Source: Pleurobrachia bachei (Eukaryota; Ctenophora; Tentaculata; Cydippida; Pleurobrachiidae). Taken from it: a stretch of DNA of 43,264 bases. Positions 34,301 to 43,264 of this stretch are shown piece by piece. Every line of letters starts with the position of its first letter. Within the stretch, counting starts at the first letter, position 1. The translations under genes and the position numbers were made by a program. The stretch spans positions 32,518 through 75,781 of the forward strand of contig AVPN01000124.1 of NCBI GenBank assembly GCA_000695325.1, given 5' to 3'. Below the pieces are notes generated by a model. That model worked only from the letters and a program-made list of their open reading frames with translations, was not told the origin of the DNA and did no database searches.

Positions 34301-35242
34301 GATGATACCTTTTCTCGTATAAAAATGATCTGAAACACCCGATAAAAACACCCCCGTTCGTGCTTCCATCTCCAAAAATCAATTTCGACCAAAATCAGAA
34401 GAAGAATGAAAAACATTCGCTCGAACACGCGTGTACCGGTACATGCGCGACGATATTGCGAAACACTCACAGCGCGAATAATAAATGGGTTTGGATACCC
34501 CAGACAATCACAAAACACTGCTTCCATCAACCTATCAGGTTCATCACATATCACAAGAAGAATAATAGCATAACAAACATAATCATATGATTTTAGCGTG
34601 TATCAGTCTGTCAGTTTGTGTGTGATTTTAGCTGCTGGTGAAACAAAACATAGCGAGACGGAGAGATAATGATGTTGAAGAAATTACACATGCCTCTTTA
34701 GATCACGCCCACGTGGGGTCACATGATGTAAGACATGTGACAAATGTAAGCCAATTACAGCACGATCGAAGAGCACGTGACACAAGAACACACACAAAGA
34801 AACGAGCACGAGAAGAGAGTGGACGCGTTAGAACATGTCACGTGGTATCGCTCGACGTCAAGGGCAACCTCTTGCGGAGGAGGTCCAGCATGAGATTTCA
34901 AATAATAAATCAACGCGCGCAGGTGCGCGCTACAATTAACGAATTGCGCGTCACTACTTGACGCCGCGCAATAATGTGCACATTTGCATTTCTCAAACTT
35001 ATTTTCAGGACTTCTTTTTTGAAGTCAAAATTTGAAATTTTTGACGTTTCGGTCCAGCTTCCCTGCCTCTCTAGCTCCATCAGTTGTCATCCATACCCGG
35101 CAAAATAATGCGTTTACTTTCTACTGAATGGTCAGTTTGAAAATTGGAATATTGATTGTCTGGGATTGTTTTGAAGGTTCGAGAAATTGTCCTAAAAGAG
35201 AGTTGAAATAAGTGGCAAGCAACATTTGTAACATTTTAGCTG
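34301..35242. promoter_or_regulatory. Upstream region of VPS33A, CpG-rich at 34910-34970
   Basis: This 0.9-kb gap lies between the last field hairpin and the VPS33A start, and contains GCGCG-rich sequence like that at 15470-15830. It should hold the promoter of VPS33A and its downstream cluster. It could also start a divergent minus-strand transcript through the hairpin fields (inference). The 107-codon plus-strand frame at 34638-34961 has no recognisable content. Confidence 0.4.
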
Positions 35243-38200
35243 ATGAATGACTATTCATCTGATGGTATAAAGGTTTCATTTCTGCGTGAACTAGCACGAA
35301 GTGACCTCCTAGATCACATCAAACTATGCGAGGGATCCAAGGTAAGATTAAAAAGCACGAAAAATAAGCTGAAATCTAACCGGGTATTCTAAATTTGTCA
35401 GGTTTTATTTTGGGATCCTGCCCTAAAAGGACCGTTTAATCTGATCATTGACTGGCCAATACTCAAGAAACATGGCGTGGTTAAAATGTTCGACTTGCAA
35501 GAGAACATCCCTTCGGAAGTTCTAGAAAACAAATGGCAAAATGTTGTTTTGTTGATCAGGTAACACAATAAGAATGTAACAGATCTAGACTCTAGAGCTA
35601 GCTGGTGGTTTACAATTTGAATGATACCAGATCAGAATGTCTAGTTTATATACCGGCACCCCTTCCTAATGAGGCACTCTAATGGGGTCTCAATAATTAG
35701 GTTTCAACTTTCACCCCAATTAGACACCACTGGCCCCCACGCCTTTAGCATGGGAACTGAGTGGGTGTCTAATAAGGTTACACCCACATAATCTCATTAC
35801 TTGGCAGCTACTCCAATTACACAGATCTCTATTAAAACTTACACGTACAAACTGACAGCTTGACATCCTCACCACCTGAACACAGATTTCAAGAAAGTAA
35901 TAAAAGGATAAAATGTGACAGCCCCTCTTTTCCCACAGACCCGAAGTGAAGATGATTGACCTCATTTACCGCTCGATCCGATCAATATCATCCTCTCAAC
36001 GTCGGGAAATAGATTTCCACATCATCTTTGTATCTCGGAAGTCTACAATGTGTATGAGGCGACTTGAAGAATACAAGATTGTGGGAGAATTCAAGAACAT
36101 TCTGGAGTTAGAGTTAGATCTCATACCATTTGATCACGATCTGATGACCTTGGAAAACCCGGCCAGTTTCAAGGATATCTTCGTGGAACATGATGATTCT
36201 TGTTTGTTTCAAGTTGCACGATCTCTCATGACACTCCAGGCGTTCTTTGGCATTATTCCAAATGTCACCGTACTGGGAGAGAGCGCCAAAAAGGTATTCA
36301 TTCGGACCCCCACTTACCGGAACCCTTTCCCCGAGGATCCCGGTAAATCGGGGTCCGACTGTAATTGAAATTTGCTCCATCGTGTACAGTATCGCACTTA
36401 TTATCCAGTTTAAACTTACTTCAAACTTCAGGTCCTTGAAATGATAGAAAGGATGCGTCAGGAAGTACCTGAAACAGATAAACCCATAGTACCAAAGATT
36501 GAAAACCTCATCCTAATTGACAGGAGAATTGATCTTATGACCATGATGTCGTCACAAGTCACCTACGAGGGCCTTATTGATGAGTTATATGGGATCAAAA
36601 ATACCCAGGTACAGACCACAACCCTCTCAATAAAATATTTGTTATAATCAACATCAAGTGTGTTGTCAGTTATACCCTCACACAACTGTTATAAAGGTGA
36701 ACATAACAAACAGGCCAAAGCAACATCATTACCCCTTCTTTTTAATTCCAACTCTCCCCCAGGCTACCTTCCCCGGTGCTGCATTTCAATACGACGAAGA
36801 TGTTCAGGAGACAGCGGCATCTAAAATGGTGGCACTAAACAGCAGTGATCCTATATTCAAGGAGGCCCGCGATTTACACTTTAATGCAGTGGGTCTCTTT
36901 CTCACAAGCAAGGTATGTTGTTGTGGTCAATATGCCCATATATGGTCCTATTGTGAAGTTTCTTGCCCATATATGGTCTTATTCTGATATGCCAAACTCA
37001 CGTTACAGGCACGACAGATAAGTGCAGCATATGATGAGAAGAAGGACGCTAAATCTCTGAGTCAGTTAAAGAACTTTGTGGGGAAGTTACCTCACATTCA
37101 GGCAGAAAAGAGAGCCCTGGAAATCCAAACCTCAATCGCTGCACTGGTGAGTGTGTGATGGGGGGGGGTCCGTGGTCTGTTATTGATTGCATTGAGTTAT
37201 CGATTGGAGAGAGGGAAGAATGGAGAGAGGGAGTAGTTGCTGTGATCTACTTAATGTATAATTTCTCGTGTGGGGCTAGAAATATCTTCATTTCTACCCA
37301 CCACACCCTAAAATACTACTCCTTCTCCAATAACCTCTTTATCTCTCTCTCCACCCTCAGATAAGGAAAGGTCTAAATAAGCAGTATTATGAGAGCTTTG
37401 CAGTTGAGCAGGAGCTCAGGGAGGGACTTGATGTGGAGAAGATGAACACTTTCATAGAGGTAACTATGCAGCACCAGCCAGGTGTAGTAAGGCACACTAC
37501 TGCAGGGATATGATATTATTATTTTATTTTTCTCCACCCCCAGGCCCTTCAAATACACCTTGTTTAGGAGATGTCTATTATTGTTGTAGACAACCCGGCC
37601 AGTACCCCACCATTACTAGTGCCTGTGTATTATTACATCTCATTACCCTATAGGAGATGATTTACAGACAAGAATCACTAACTAAGATAATTCGACTGAT
37701 AGCCATCCAGTGTATAGCAGGAGATGGTCTCCGTCCCAAGTTGTATGGTAAGTCAACATGTTATGAGTGCTACCACGAGTTGAACGATGAATATTTCTTT
37801 CCTTTAAATTAGCCTAGCACATTATATGTATCATTGTTACATGACTATGAATTTATTTATTGTAACTTTCTTACAGAATTTTATAAGCGGGAGATAGTTC
37901 AAGCGTACGGGTATCACCACCTACTGACATTTGACAGGTAAATCAACGTTTCTGTTGCCTTGAAATCTTTCAATTAATGCCCCCCCCCCCAAGTAATATT
38001 TTTTCACCCAACTCTTACCCCCCCCTAATACAACATCAGATTAGAAAAGTGCAAGTTGATTTACATGCAAGAAAAGAATCAGGTTATATCCTATCCTACA
38101 CTCAGATCCAAAATGAAACTCTGCATCGATAACGTGAATGAGGTAATCAAAACAGCTTGTTTTAGAATTGAAAAAATTAAATTTTTCATCTTTTCTAGTT

Positions 38201-38877
38201 TCGATAAACGATGTTGATCATAATTCCTTTACCCCACTATAACTGGTGTAACAAAATATTGCTGCAAACTCCTAACTTCTCTCCCTCTGTTACAGAAAGA
38301 CCCAACGGATATCTCGTATGTGTTCAGCGGTTATGCTCCCCTCACAGTCCGCCTGATTAATTGGTTAACACAAGGATCTCAGCGGGATGGGCTGACCTAT
38401 CTAGATGACATTGTGAAATACCTTCCCAAACCTTGCTTCGGGAAGAAACAGAAGAATGCTGCTACAACCCAGGTGATTGGTCTGATTTTACTGTCGCTTA
38501 GATATAATATCTAGTAATAGATCCATCAAATATCCTCTCGAGTGTAACATCCCTATTGAGAGATTGTAGTGGATAAACCATGTAGGGTCATCTCATCCAA
38601 TCAAATCAAATAACTTTTCCTCTCTCTCTCCTCTCTTTCCATCTCTCCTTTAACCCCCCCTCCCCCCTAGGAACGATCAGATGGTGAGATCCACACATTG
38701 GTCTACTTCATTGGTGGATGCACATATGCGGAGGTCAGCGCCCTCCGATTCCTCGCCCAGAACCACCCTAACAAGCAGTTTACAATTGCAACCACTAAAA
38801 TGCTAAACGGGAATACCCTTTTGGACTCTATCGTTGAGCCATCACCCCGGGATATTATCCCTGATTTCCAGACTTAA
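35243..38877 (+). CDS. VPS33A: VPS33A, Sec1/Munc18-family subunit of HOPS/CORVET, 12 exons
   Basis: The SM protein of the endolysosomal tethering complexes HOPS and CORVET, which templates SNARE assembly for late endosome/lysosome fusion (known for the family). Exons: 35243-35341, 35402-35559, 35939-36293, 36432-36608, 36763-36912, 37009-37146, 37361-37459, 37654-37747, 37877-37937, 38040-38142, 38296-38472 and 38671-38877. Phases agree and give 605 residues, against about 596 in human. Clear matches are DPALKGPFNLI, LDLIPFDHDLM, LILIDRRIDLMT, SQVTYEGLIDELYGI, DPTDISYVFSGYAPLTVRL, VYFIGGCTYAEVSALRFL and FTIATTKMLNG. The match is to VPS33A rather than VPS33B. ACATTTTAG stands 3 nt before the ATG, a 3'-splice-site-like sequence. 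It is the first gene of a tight same-strand cluster. Confidence 0.96.
36302..36358. repeat. 57-bp foldback element next to the exon 3 donor of VPS33A
   Basis: TCGGACCCCCACTTACCGG at the left is matched by the reverse complement of the right end (TCGGACCCCGATTTACCGG), with three differences in 19. It begins 8 bp after the donor at 36294. It looks like a minimal foldback element or a stable intronic hairpin. Confidence 0.75.
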
Positions 38878-39139
38878 TAGCTGTTGCTGCTAAGACTTTT
38901 TATAACATAGCATTTTCTCTCTCTATGTACGGGTACCTGGCAGGGATCTGGTCCTTGTACTTATTTCTGGACCGTGTGTGTATTTTTGATGATTTTGTGT
39001 TTTGTGTTTTCTGGATTATTGTTGATTTGTTTCAAAGAATTTTAGTTTTCTTTCCCCTTTCTTCGACCCTCTCTCTCCGTACCCCGCACAAATGTAAAGG
39101 AGGATCAGGACATTACAACCGCCTGACACCATCAGTTCA

Positions 39140-40015
39140 ATGGCACGTGGGTGGAAGGTTTCAATTAACGACCTAACAAAAGCTTGTCGATCCAAATGGA
39201 GCGAATCAGAATGCACTGCACGGTGTCGCCTAGCAACAGCCTACCATCTTGTATCACGACTGAAATGGGATGAACTGATATACGGACATCTCACTCTCCG
39301 TGTCCCTGGTACAGACCACTTTCTTATCAACCCTTTTGGGATGCCCTACTCTCTAATTACTGCACGGTCCCTTGTTAAAGTGGATCTTGATGGAATTGTC
39401 ATTGATCCAGGGTGTACTAAGTTCTCCTTCCAACGAACTGGTTATGTGATTCATTCAGCAATACACGGAGCGAGAAAGGACTTAAATGCTCTGATTCACA
39501 TTCACACAAGTGAAGGGATGGCAGTTGCAAGTTCAGTCGAGAGACTCCAACCTGTCTGTCAACATAGCGTGTTTATCGAGCCTGTCTCATATCATCCTTA
39601 CCGAGGTATAGTAGTGGACCAAACCGAGAGAGCCGAGTTGGCCAGGAACTTTCCCGTCCCCAGTAAGTGTCTGGTAATGAGGAATCACGGTCTTTTGACA
39701 GGAGGAGGGACTATTGAGGAGGCATTCCTGCTCATGTTTTATCTGCATGCAGTGTGTAAGGTGTACGTTGATGCTGGTTATACACACCGACCTGTACCTG
39801 AAAACTTTGTTGTATCACCAGATATTGTTGAGAATTCTGTACGGGATACCCTCGCTAATAACTTTGCGGATGGGAGTTTTGGTTTGAAGGACTTTCAGGC
39901 AATGGCATTGGAGTTGGATAGAGAGGGAATGTGTACGGGATACCCGTATTCGGAGGAAGTTTCAAAACTTTTAGGTTGGCATGATGTTGATAACGATGAA
40001 ACATGTGATAGTTGA
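39140..40015 (+). CDS. Adducin-like class II aldolase-fold protein, intronless
   Basis: A 291-residue protein made almost wholly of the class II aldolase/adducin head domain: LTLRVPGTDHFLINPFG, SLVKVDLDGIVIDPG, GYVIHSAIHGAR, ALIHIHTSEGMAVASS, VSYHPYRGIVVD, CLVMRNHGLLTGGGTIEEAF. The three metal-type histidines of the fold are present (His120, His122, His183), but adducins keep these without known enzyme activity, so no reaction is assigned. It lacks the neck, tail and MARCKS-like basic end of true adducins, so actin capping or spectrin recruitment cannot be assumed. Single exon, 262 bp after VPS33A, with CACCATCAG 4 nt before the ATG, consistent with a downstream operon gene. Confidence 0.9.
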   Translation: MARGWKVSINDLTKACRSKWSESECTARCRLATAYHLVSRLKWDELIYGHLTLRVPGTDHFLINPFGMPYSLITARSLVKVDLDGIVIDPGCTKFSFQRTGYVIHSAIHGARKDLNALIHIHTSEGMAVASSVERLQPVCQHSVFIEPVSYHPYRGIVVDQTERAELARNFPVPSKCLVMRNHGLLTGGGTIEEAFLLMFYLHAVCKVYVDAGYTHRPVPENFVVSPDIVENSVRDTLANNFADGSFGLKDFQAMALELDREGMCTGYPYSEEVSKLLGWHDVDNDETCDS

Positions 40016-40179
40016 AATTAATTGGACACATTTTGTCACTTTTATATTGTCCAAATTTCATAATTGTGATATTATGATAATTATGATATGATAATGATAA
40101 TTATGTGGGGTTTGTATCTCAATCCATCATTCTAACCCATTCTAACACCGATTGTGTGTCCTCCATTTTATAGCCCACA

Positions 40180-41424
40180 ATGGAGCGTGAGCAGACACCG
40201 CCAAACCGACACTTGGAGAATCCCCTAAAAATAGAACCAACAGACTATGTCACGATATGTAACAAGTGTGAGTGTTGTGGACAGCGGATTCCCTCACTCT
40301 CAGTAGAGATTGCCATCCAGACAGATCCCATAGTTTCAGTAGCTAAAAGAGAAGCGTGTACCCAGACTGGAGACACCTTAGCAGGACCCCATCCAATATA
40401 CACCATCATCAACACCATCTTCCCTGATCACATGTCATCAGAACTGGTGAAACAGGAAGAAGTGATAACTGCTCCTGGTCTATGCAATGTTTCTGATCAA
40501 GATCAAGATCTTCATGTTCCTGTAGTCTCTGGCCATGTTACTGTTTCTGATCAAGATCTACTTAAAGATCCTCTTCTCCATGTTCCTGTTGTCCCTGAGT
40601 TGATCCCGCCTGAATACCTCTCAGTCAAGAAGGAAGAAGTGATCTGCGAGGAGGAAGACCCACAAACTGAACTTCCAATGGAAATTACTCTGCCGGGATC
40701 TTCCTCTACACTGATATCACAGCAACTCGTTCAATTGTACGAGGGCGAGGAGTGTGAAATGAGTTTTGATGGACATAACCAACAAGTATATCATATGAAA
40801 TGCCACTCATTGGGAGAATTACAAAAGTACAAAATATGTAAGACATGTGGTAAGAGATTTTTGGATTCGAGTTCTCTGAAAAAGCACGTTCGAACGCACA
40901 CCGGAGAGCGGCCCTATTCGTGTGAGGTGTGTGGTAAAACTTTTAACCAAGCCGTGCACCTCAAAGGACACTTTAGAAGGTGTCATAGCGGGGAACGGTC
41001 ACACAAATGTGAGGAGTGTGGAAAAGGGTTTTTCAATGCTACTGACCTCACTAGACATGTTAGGACTCACACAAGAGATCGGCCGTATGAATGTAAGGAG
41101 TGTGGAAACACATATCCTACATCTGATAAACTAAAAACTCATGTAAGATCTCATACCGGAGAGCGGCCCTACGAATGTGAGGTGTGTGGGAAACGGTTCT
41201 TGATTTCTGGGACCTTGAAACAACACATGAGAATTCACACTGGGGAACGGCCGTTTAAATGTACGAAGTGTGGAAAGTGTTTTACTAGATCTGCCACCCT
41301 AAATGATCATATGAGAAAGACTCACCATGAACAATCTGTAAATATTGATACGACTCATAGTGTACAATCTGTAAATAGTGATACGTCTCAAATGGGCTGT
41401 GGAGGTTCGCATGAATTAGAGTGA
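40180..41424 (+). CDS. C2H2 zinc-finger protein with six fingers, intronless
   Basis: A 414-residue nuclear DNA-binding protein of the Krüppel type. Six C2H2 fingers run from about residue 218 to 384, joined mostly by TGERPY/TGERPF linkers; finger 2 ends in an unusual RRCHSGERS and finger 4 begins ECKECGNTYP. The N-terminal half is acidic and has three psi-K-x-E motifs typical of sumoylation (LKIE at 16-19, VKQE near 90, VKKE near 149). It also has an internal near-repeat (SDQDQDLHVPVV and SDQDLLKDPLLHVPVV). A CNKCECCG cluster lies near residue 27. No KRAB, SCAN or BTB domain is seen, and orthology cannot be assigned. It starts 164 bp after the adducin-like stop, with CCATTTTATAG 6 nt before the ATG. 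Confidence 0.92.
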   Translation: MEREQTPPNRHLENPLKIEPTDYVTICNKCECCGQRIPSLSVEIAIQTDPIVSVAKREACTQTGDTLAGPHPIYTIINTIFPDHMSSELVKQEEVITAPGLCNVSDQDQDLHVPVVSGHVTVSDQDLLKDPLLHVPVVPELIPPEYLSVKKEEVICEEEDPQTELPMEITLPGSSSTLISQQLVQLYEGEECEMSFDGHNQQVYHMKCHSLGELQKYKICKTCGKRFLDSSSLKKHVRTHTGERPYSCEVCGKTFNQAVHLKGHFRRCHSGERSHKCEECGKGFFNATDLTRHVRTHTRDRPYECKECGNTYPTSDKLKTHVRSHTGERPYECEVCGKRFLISGTLKQHMRIHTGERPFKCTKCGKCFTRSATLNDHMRKTHHEQSVNIDTTHSVQSVNSDTSQMGCGGSHELE

Positions 41425-41578
41425 TTTCCTTTCGATGTAAAATTCATTTTAGTTGATTGAATGTTACTTGATTGATTGTCAAATATTTATGTACATAAAT
41501 GCCAAGCTATGCTCTTGTTTGCATCCTGTATTTCAACTGTTTCAACCTCACCTTTGACCTTACTATTTCCATCTAGCA

Positions 41579-42610
41579 ATGAAACGATCTGCAAAACGCC
41601 GTCGTCTTGACAACACCCCTGCTTCTGCTGTGAAGCAGTCAAAACTACACAACTTTTTCAAGACACCGGCTCAGGTGAATCTTAACTTGGGGAGCAACAA
41701 TTGTACGCAATACCGTGGGCTCAAAGCATGTAGCTCTAAAAAAGACTCTCAATTTGATTCAATCACATTAAAAAATGAACGTGCTGTTGTTCAAAGTACT
41801 AGAGACGAATCATCTGATAATTCTTTCGCAACTCAAAATGCATCTGCAGGCGCTTCTTCGTCTCATCATGTTGAACTTTCTCTAGTCTTCCCAAAGAATC
41901 ATATAATGCCAGATGAAACTGCTTGTTCAGTTGAAAGCCTTCCTATTTCCCAATCTTCAGTTGACTACAACTCCGATCATGTCTTTACCCTACTACCTGC
42001 AACTCCAATAAAACCCACCTCACCAGTATCTTCACCTTGTTCGTCACCAGGCAGCCCGGTCCTGGATTTAAATTCCGGAGTTTGGTCACTACCCGCATCT
42101 GTTCCCGTGACAACCACTGAACCGCTGGGAGACTCATTAGAGGAAGACGTTACTATAGCAACCCTACCAGCTAGTGGAGCGGTTGTTATTAGTTCAGGTG
42201 ATCACTTGTTTTGTTCAGAGCGCGCGATCTGTAGGCAGAACCTGGCAAGTGATCACAGGGACTCAGCTGGTATTAACGAGAATAATGATGCAACACAGGG
42301 GAGTGTATCCAGTGTATCAGAGAGTTCTCCTATTATCAGCATAACTACCCAATCAACTGATAACGATACGGTCAGGCAAACACCTGTTAATTTGGAGGAA
42401 GATTCTGTGAGGCAAACACCTGTTAAATTGGAGGTAGATACTGTGAGGCAAACACCTCTTAAATTGAAGGAAGAGTCTTTCCAAACTATGAGTCCTATCA
42501 AAGGTCCAGACACATGTTTCTGTGAGAAAGTTGGGGAGGATGAGAGTTGTGGTGAACAGTTGACTTGTAGCCCAATACGGGGGCCTGCGTCATTACTGCT
42601 TGACTTGTGA
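41579..42610 (+). CDS. PIP-box protein of unknown family, low complexity, intronless
   Basis: A 343-residue, Ser/Thr-rich, probably disordered protein. It opens with a basic nuclear-localisation-like KRSAKRRR (2-9) and a textbook PCNA-interacting motif QSKLHNFF (20-27; pattern QxxLxxFF) followed by KTP, as at the N-terminus of MSH6 and other replication or repair factors. It has many SP/TP sites (TPIKP, SPVSSP, SPGSP), three tandem VRQTP units near residues 262-298 each followed by an acidic stretch, and a repeated SPIKGP/SPIRGP near the end. This suggests a CDK-regulated PCNA client (inference from motifs). No catalytic domain is visible. It starts 154 bp after the zinc-finger stop, with TTCCATCTAG 2 nt before the ATG. 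Confidence 0.75.
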   Translation: MKRSAKRRRLDNTPASAVKQSKLHNFFKTPAQVNLNLGSNNCTQYRGLKACSSKKDSQFDSITLKNERAVVQSTRDESSDNSFATQNASAGASSSHHVELSLVFPKNHIMPDETACSVESLPISQSSVDYNSDHVFTLLPATPIKPTSPVSSPCSSPGSPVLDLNSGVWSLPASVPVTTTEPLGDSLEEDVTIATLPASGAVVISSGDHLFCSERAICRQNLASDHRDSAGINENNDATQGSVSSVSESSPIISITTQSTDNDTVRQTPVNLEEDSVRQTPVKLEVDTVRQTPLKLKEESFQTMSPIKGPDTCFCEKVGEDESCGEQLTCSPIRGPASLLLDL

Positions 42611-42730
42611 CATGTTTCATGGTGTATTATTAAATTGCGTTTACCATTTATAAATTATACCTCCCGTATGTACTATACCACCTGCACTTCCCATCTGTAT
42701 ATATATACCGATATATCCATTCTTCCTGTA

Positions 42731-42736
42731 ATAAAC
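42731..42736 (+). terminator. Candidate polyadenylation signal AATAAA
   Basis: It lies 121 bp after the PIP-box stop and 60 bp before the WRAP73 start. This is the arrangement expected when 3' end formation of one operon gene is coupled to trans-splicing of the next. Confidence 0.5.
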
Positions 42737-42795
42737 TACCTCTCTTTATCCAAATACTGAATACTCATTATACTATATATCAAATATCCAGTAGA

Positions 42796-42915
42796 ATGAA
42801 CTTTAGTAAGCGGTTCAAGAACACCAGTACCCCTGTATTCTCGCCATGTGCCAAGATGGTCGCGGCGGCTAATAGTCAGAAACTTGTCATCCACGATGTG
42901 GAGACTCTTCAAATG
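42796..42915 (+). CDS. WRAP73: WRAP73, first coding exon (partial; gene continues past the window)
   Basis: Forty residues beginning MNFSKRFKNTST and ending VIHDVETLQM align with the start of WRAP73 (human begins MNFSEVF and has VVRDVNTLQ at the same place). It is a WD40 protein of centriolar satellites and spindle poles that works with SSX2IP. The exon closes at a GTAAGT donor in phase 0, and the next exon lies outside the window. The ATG follows CCAG by 4 nt. It is the fifth gene in the same-strand cluster, 185 bp after the PIP-box stop. Confidence 0.85.
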
Positions 42916-43264
42916 GTAAGTACTGCAGGTGTCAGTGTGTGTGTAGTAAGTAGTTGCGTGATGTGCCCTTCCCACGGTGGAAAATGATGTGAGGAAGTAA
43001 GTAGTTGTGTATATTGCGAGGGTCTCGGTACGATCTTCTAGTCCCGGTGTCCCGATTTTTTTTTCATGCCTGGAATTTTCATTTTAGGGGCTCGTTTTGC
43101 TGCAGGAATTATACTGTTTGCTGCAGTCATGGATATGGATTTTCCAAATTTTCTACTGTTCTAAACATGATTTCATTGGGAAAATAACTCGGCAGTCCCT
43201 ATAAGATTGGAATATTCCCTGGAATATTCCCCTACTGCAGTCCCTATAAAATTGGAATATTCCC
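42916..43264 (+). other. Start of WRAP73 intron 1, with a 45-bp tandem repeat at the window edge
   Basis: No further exon is found. From 43192 the phrase GCAGTCCCTATAA, followed by ATTGGAATATTCCC, occurs twice with a 45-bp period and runs off the window. A GGAATATTCC palindrome is repeated within it. Confidence 0.55.

Larger units (their letters stand above)
35243..43264 (+). other. Probable operon: VPS33A, adducin-like, C2H2 zinc finger, PIP-box, WRAP73
   Basis: Five plus-strand genes are separated by only 262, 164, 154 and 185 bp. Each ATG has a pyrimidine-containing AG acceptor 2-6 nt upstream. The three middle genes are single exons. Such spacing and acceptors are typical of polycistronic units resolved by spliced-leader trans-splicing. 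The functions (vesicle tethering, membrane skeleton-like, transcription, PCNA client, centriole) do not form one pathway. Confidence 0.6.

Overview
This looks like a compact animal nuclear genome. Genes are intron-rich with short introns (mostly 60-400 bp) and standard GT-AG splice sites. The proteins are clearly metazoan: VPS33A, YOD1, WRAP73, a kinesin-3 (KIF13) tail, an adducin-like protein and an AMT-type ammonium transporter. Nearly every start codon has a 3'-splice-site-like AG 2-7 nt upstream. Five same-strand genes are packed 150-260 bp apart at the right end. Together these suggest operons with spliced-leader trans-splicing, known in several non-bilaterian lineages (glass sponges, ctenophores, some cnidarians). 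A sponge-like or ctenophore-like source is my best guess; the species cannot be fixed from the sequence alone.

Left part (1-15100): a broken retroelement scrap (1-331); an ammonium transporter in ten exons on the minus strand (821-4875) with an intronless YOD1-type deubiquitinase nested antisense in its largest intron (1899-2774); then a 22-exon plus-strand gene (5433-15100) for a motorless KIF13-type protein whose N-terminus is an EF-hand and coiled coil. Two of its splice sites lie in small tandem duplications, and its last intron carries a foldback element.

Middle (15101-35242): about 20 kb with no convincing protein gene, but strongly structured. Two fields (18931-22792 and 30016-34300) hold about 44 short hairpins of the type GTTGAG-aaca-CTCAAC. 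Their stems vary in a compensatory way, they usually come in pairs, and CCTTTTC usually follows. Imperfect stems are almost all G-U wobbles if read as minus-strand RNA and never as plus-strand RNA. Between the fields (24888-29140) is an array of about 17 minus-strand 3' splice sites with matching donors, including about three copies of a 670-bp three-exon module. A long, structured, spliced minus-strand non-coding RNA is the simplest joint explanation. I recognise no published family, and this is the best candidate for an undescribed system.

Right part (35243-43264): a plus-strand cluster of VPS33A (12 exons), an adducin/class II aldolase-like protein, a six-finger C2H2 protein, a PIP-box protein and the first exon of WRAP73, probably one operon. 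All exon boundaries were placed by hand from splice signals and reading-frame phase and have not been tested against transcripts.
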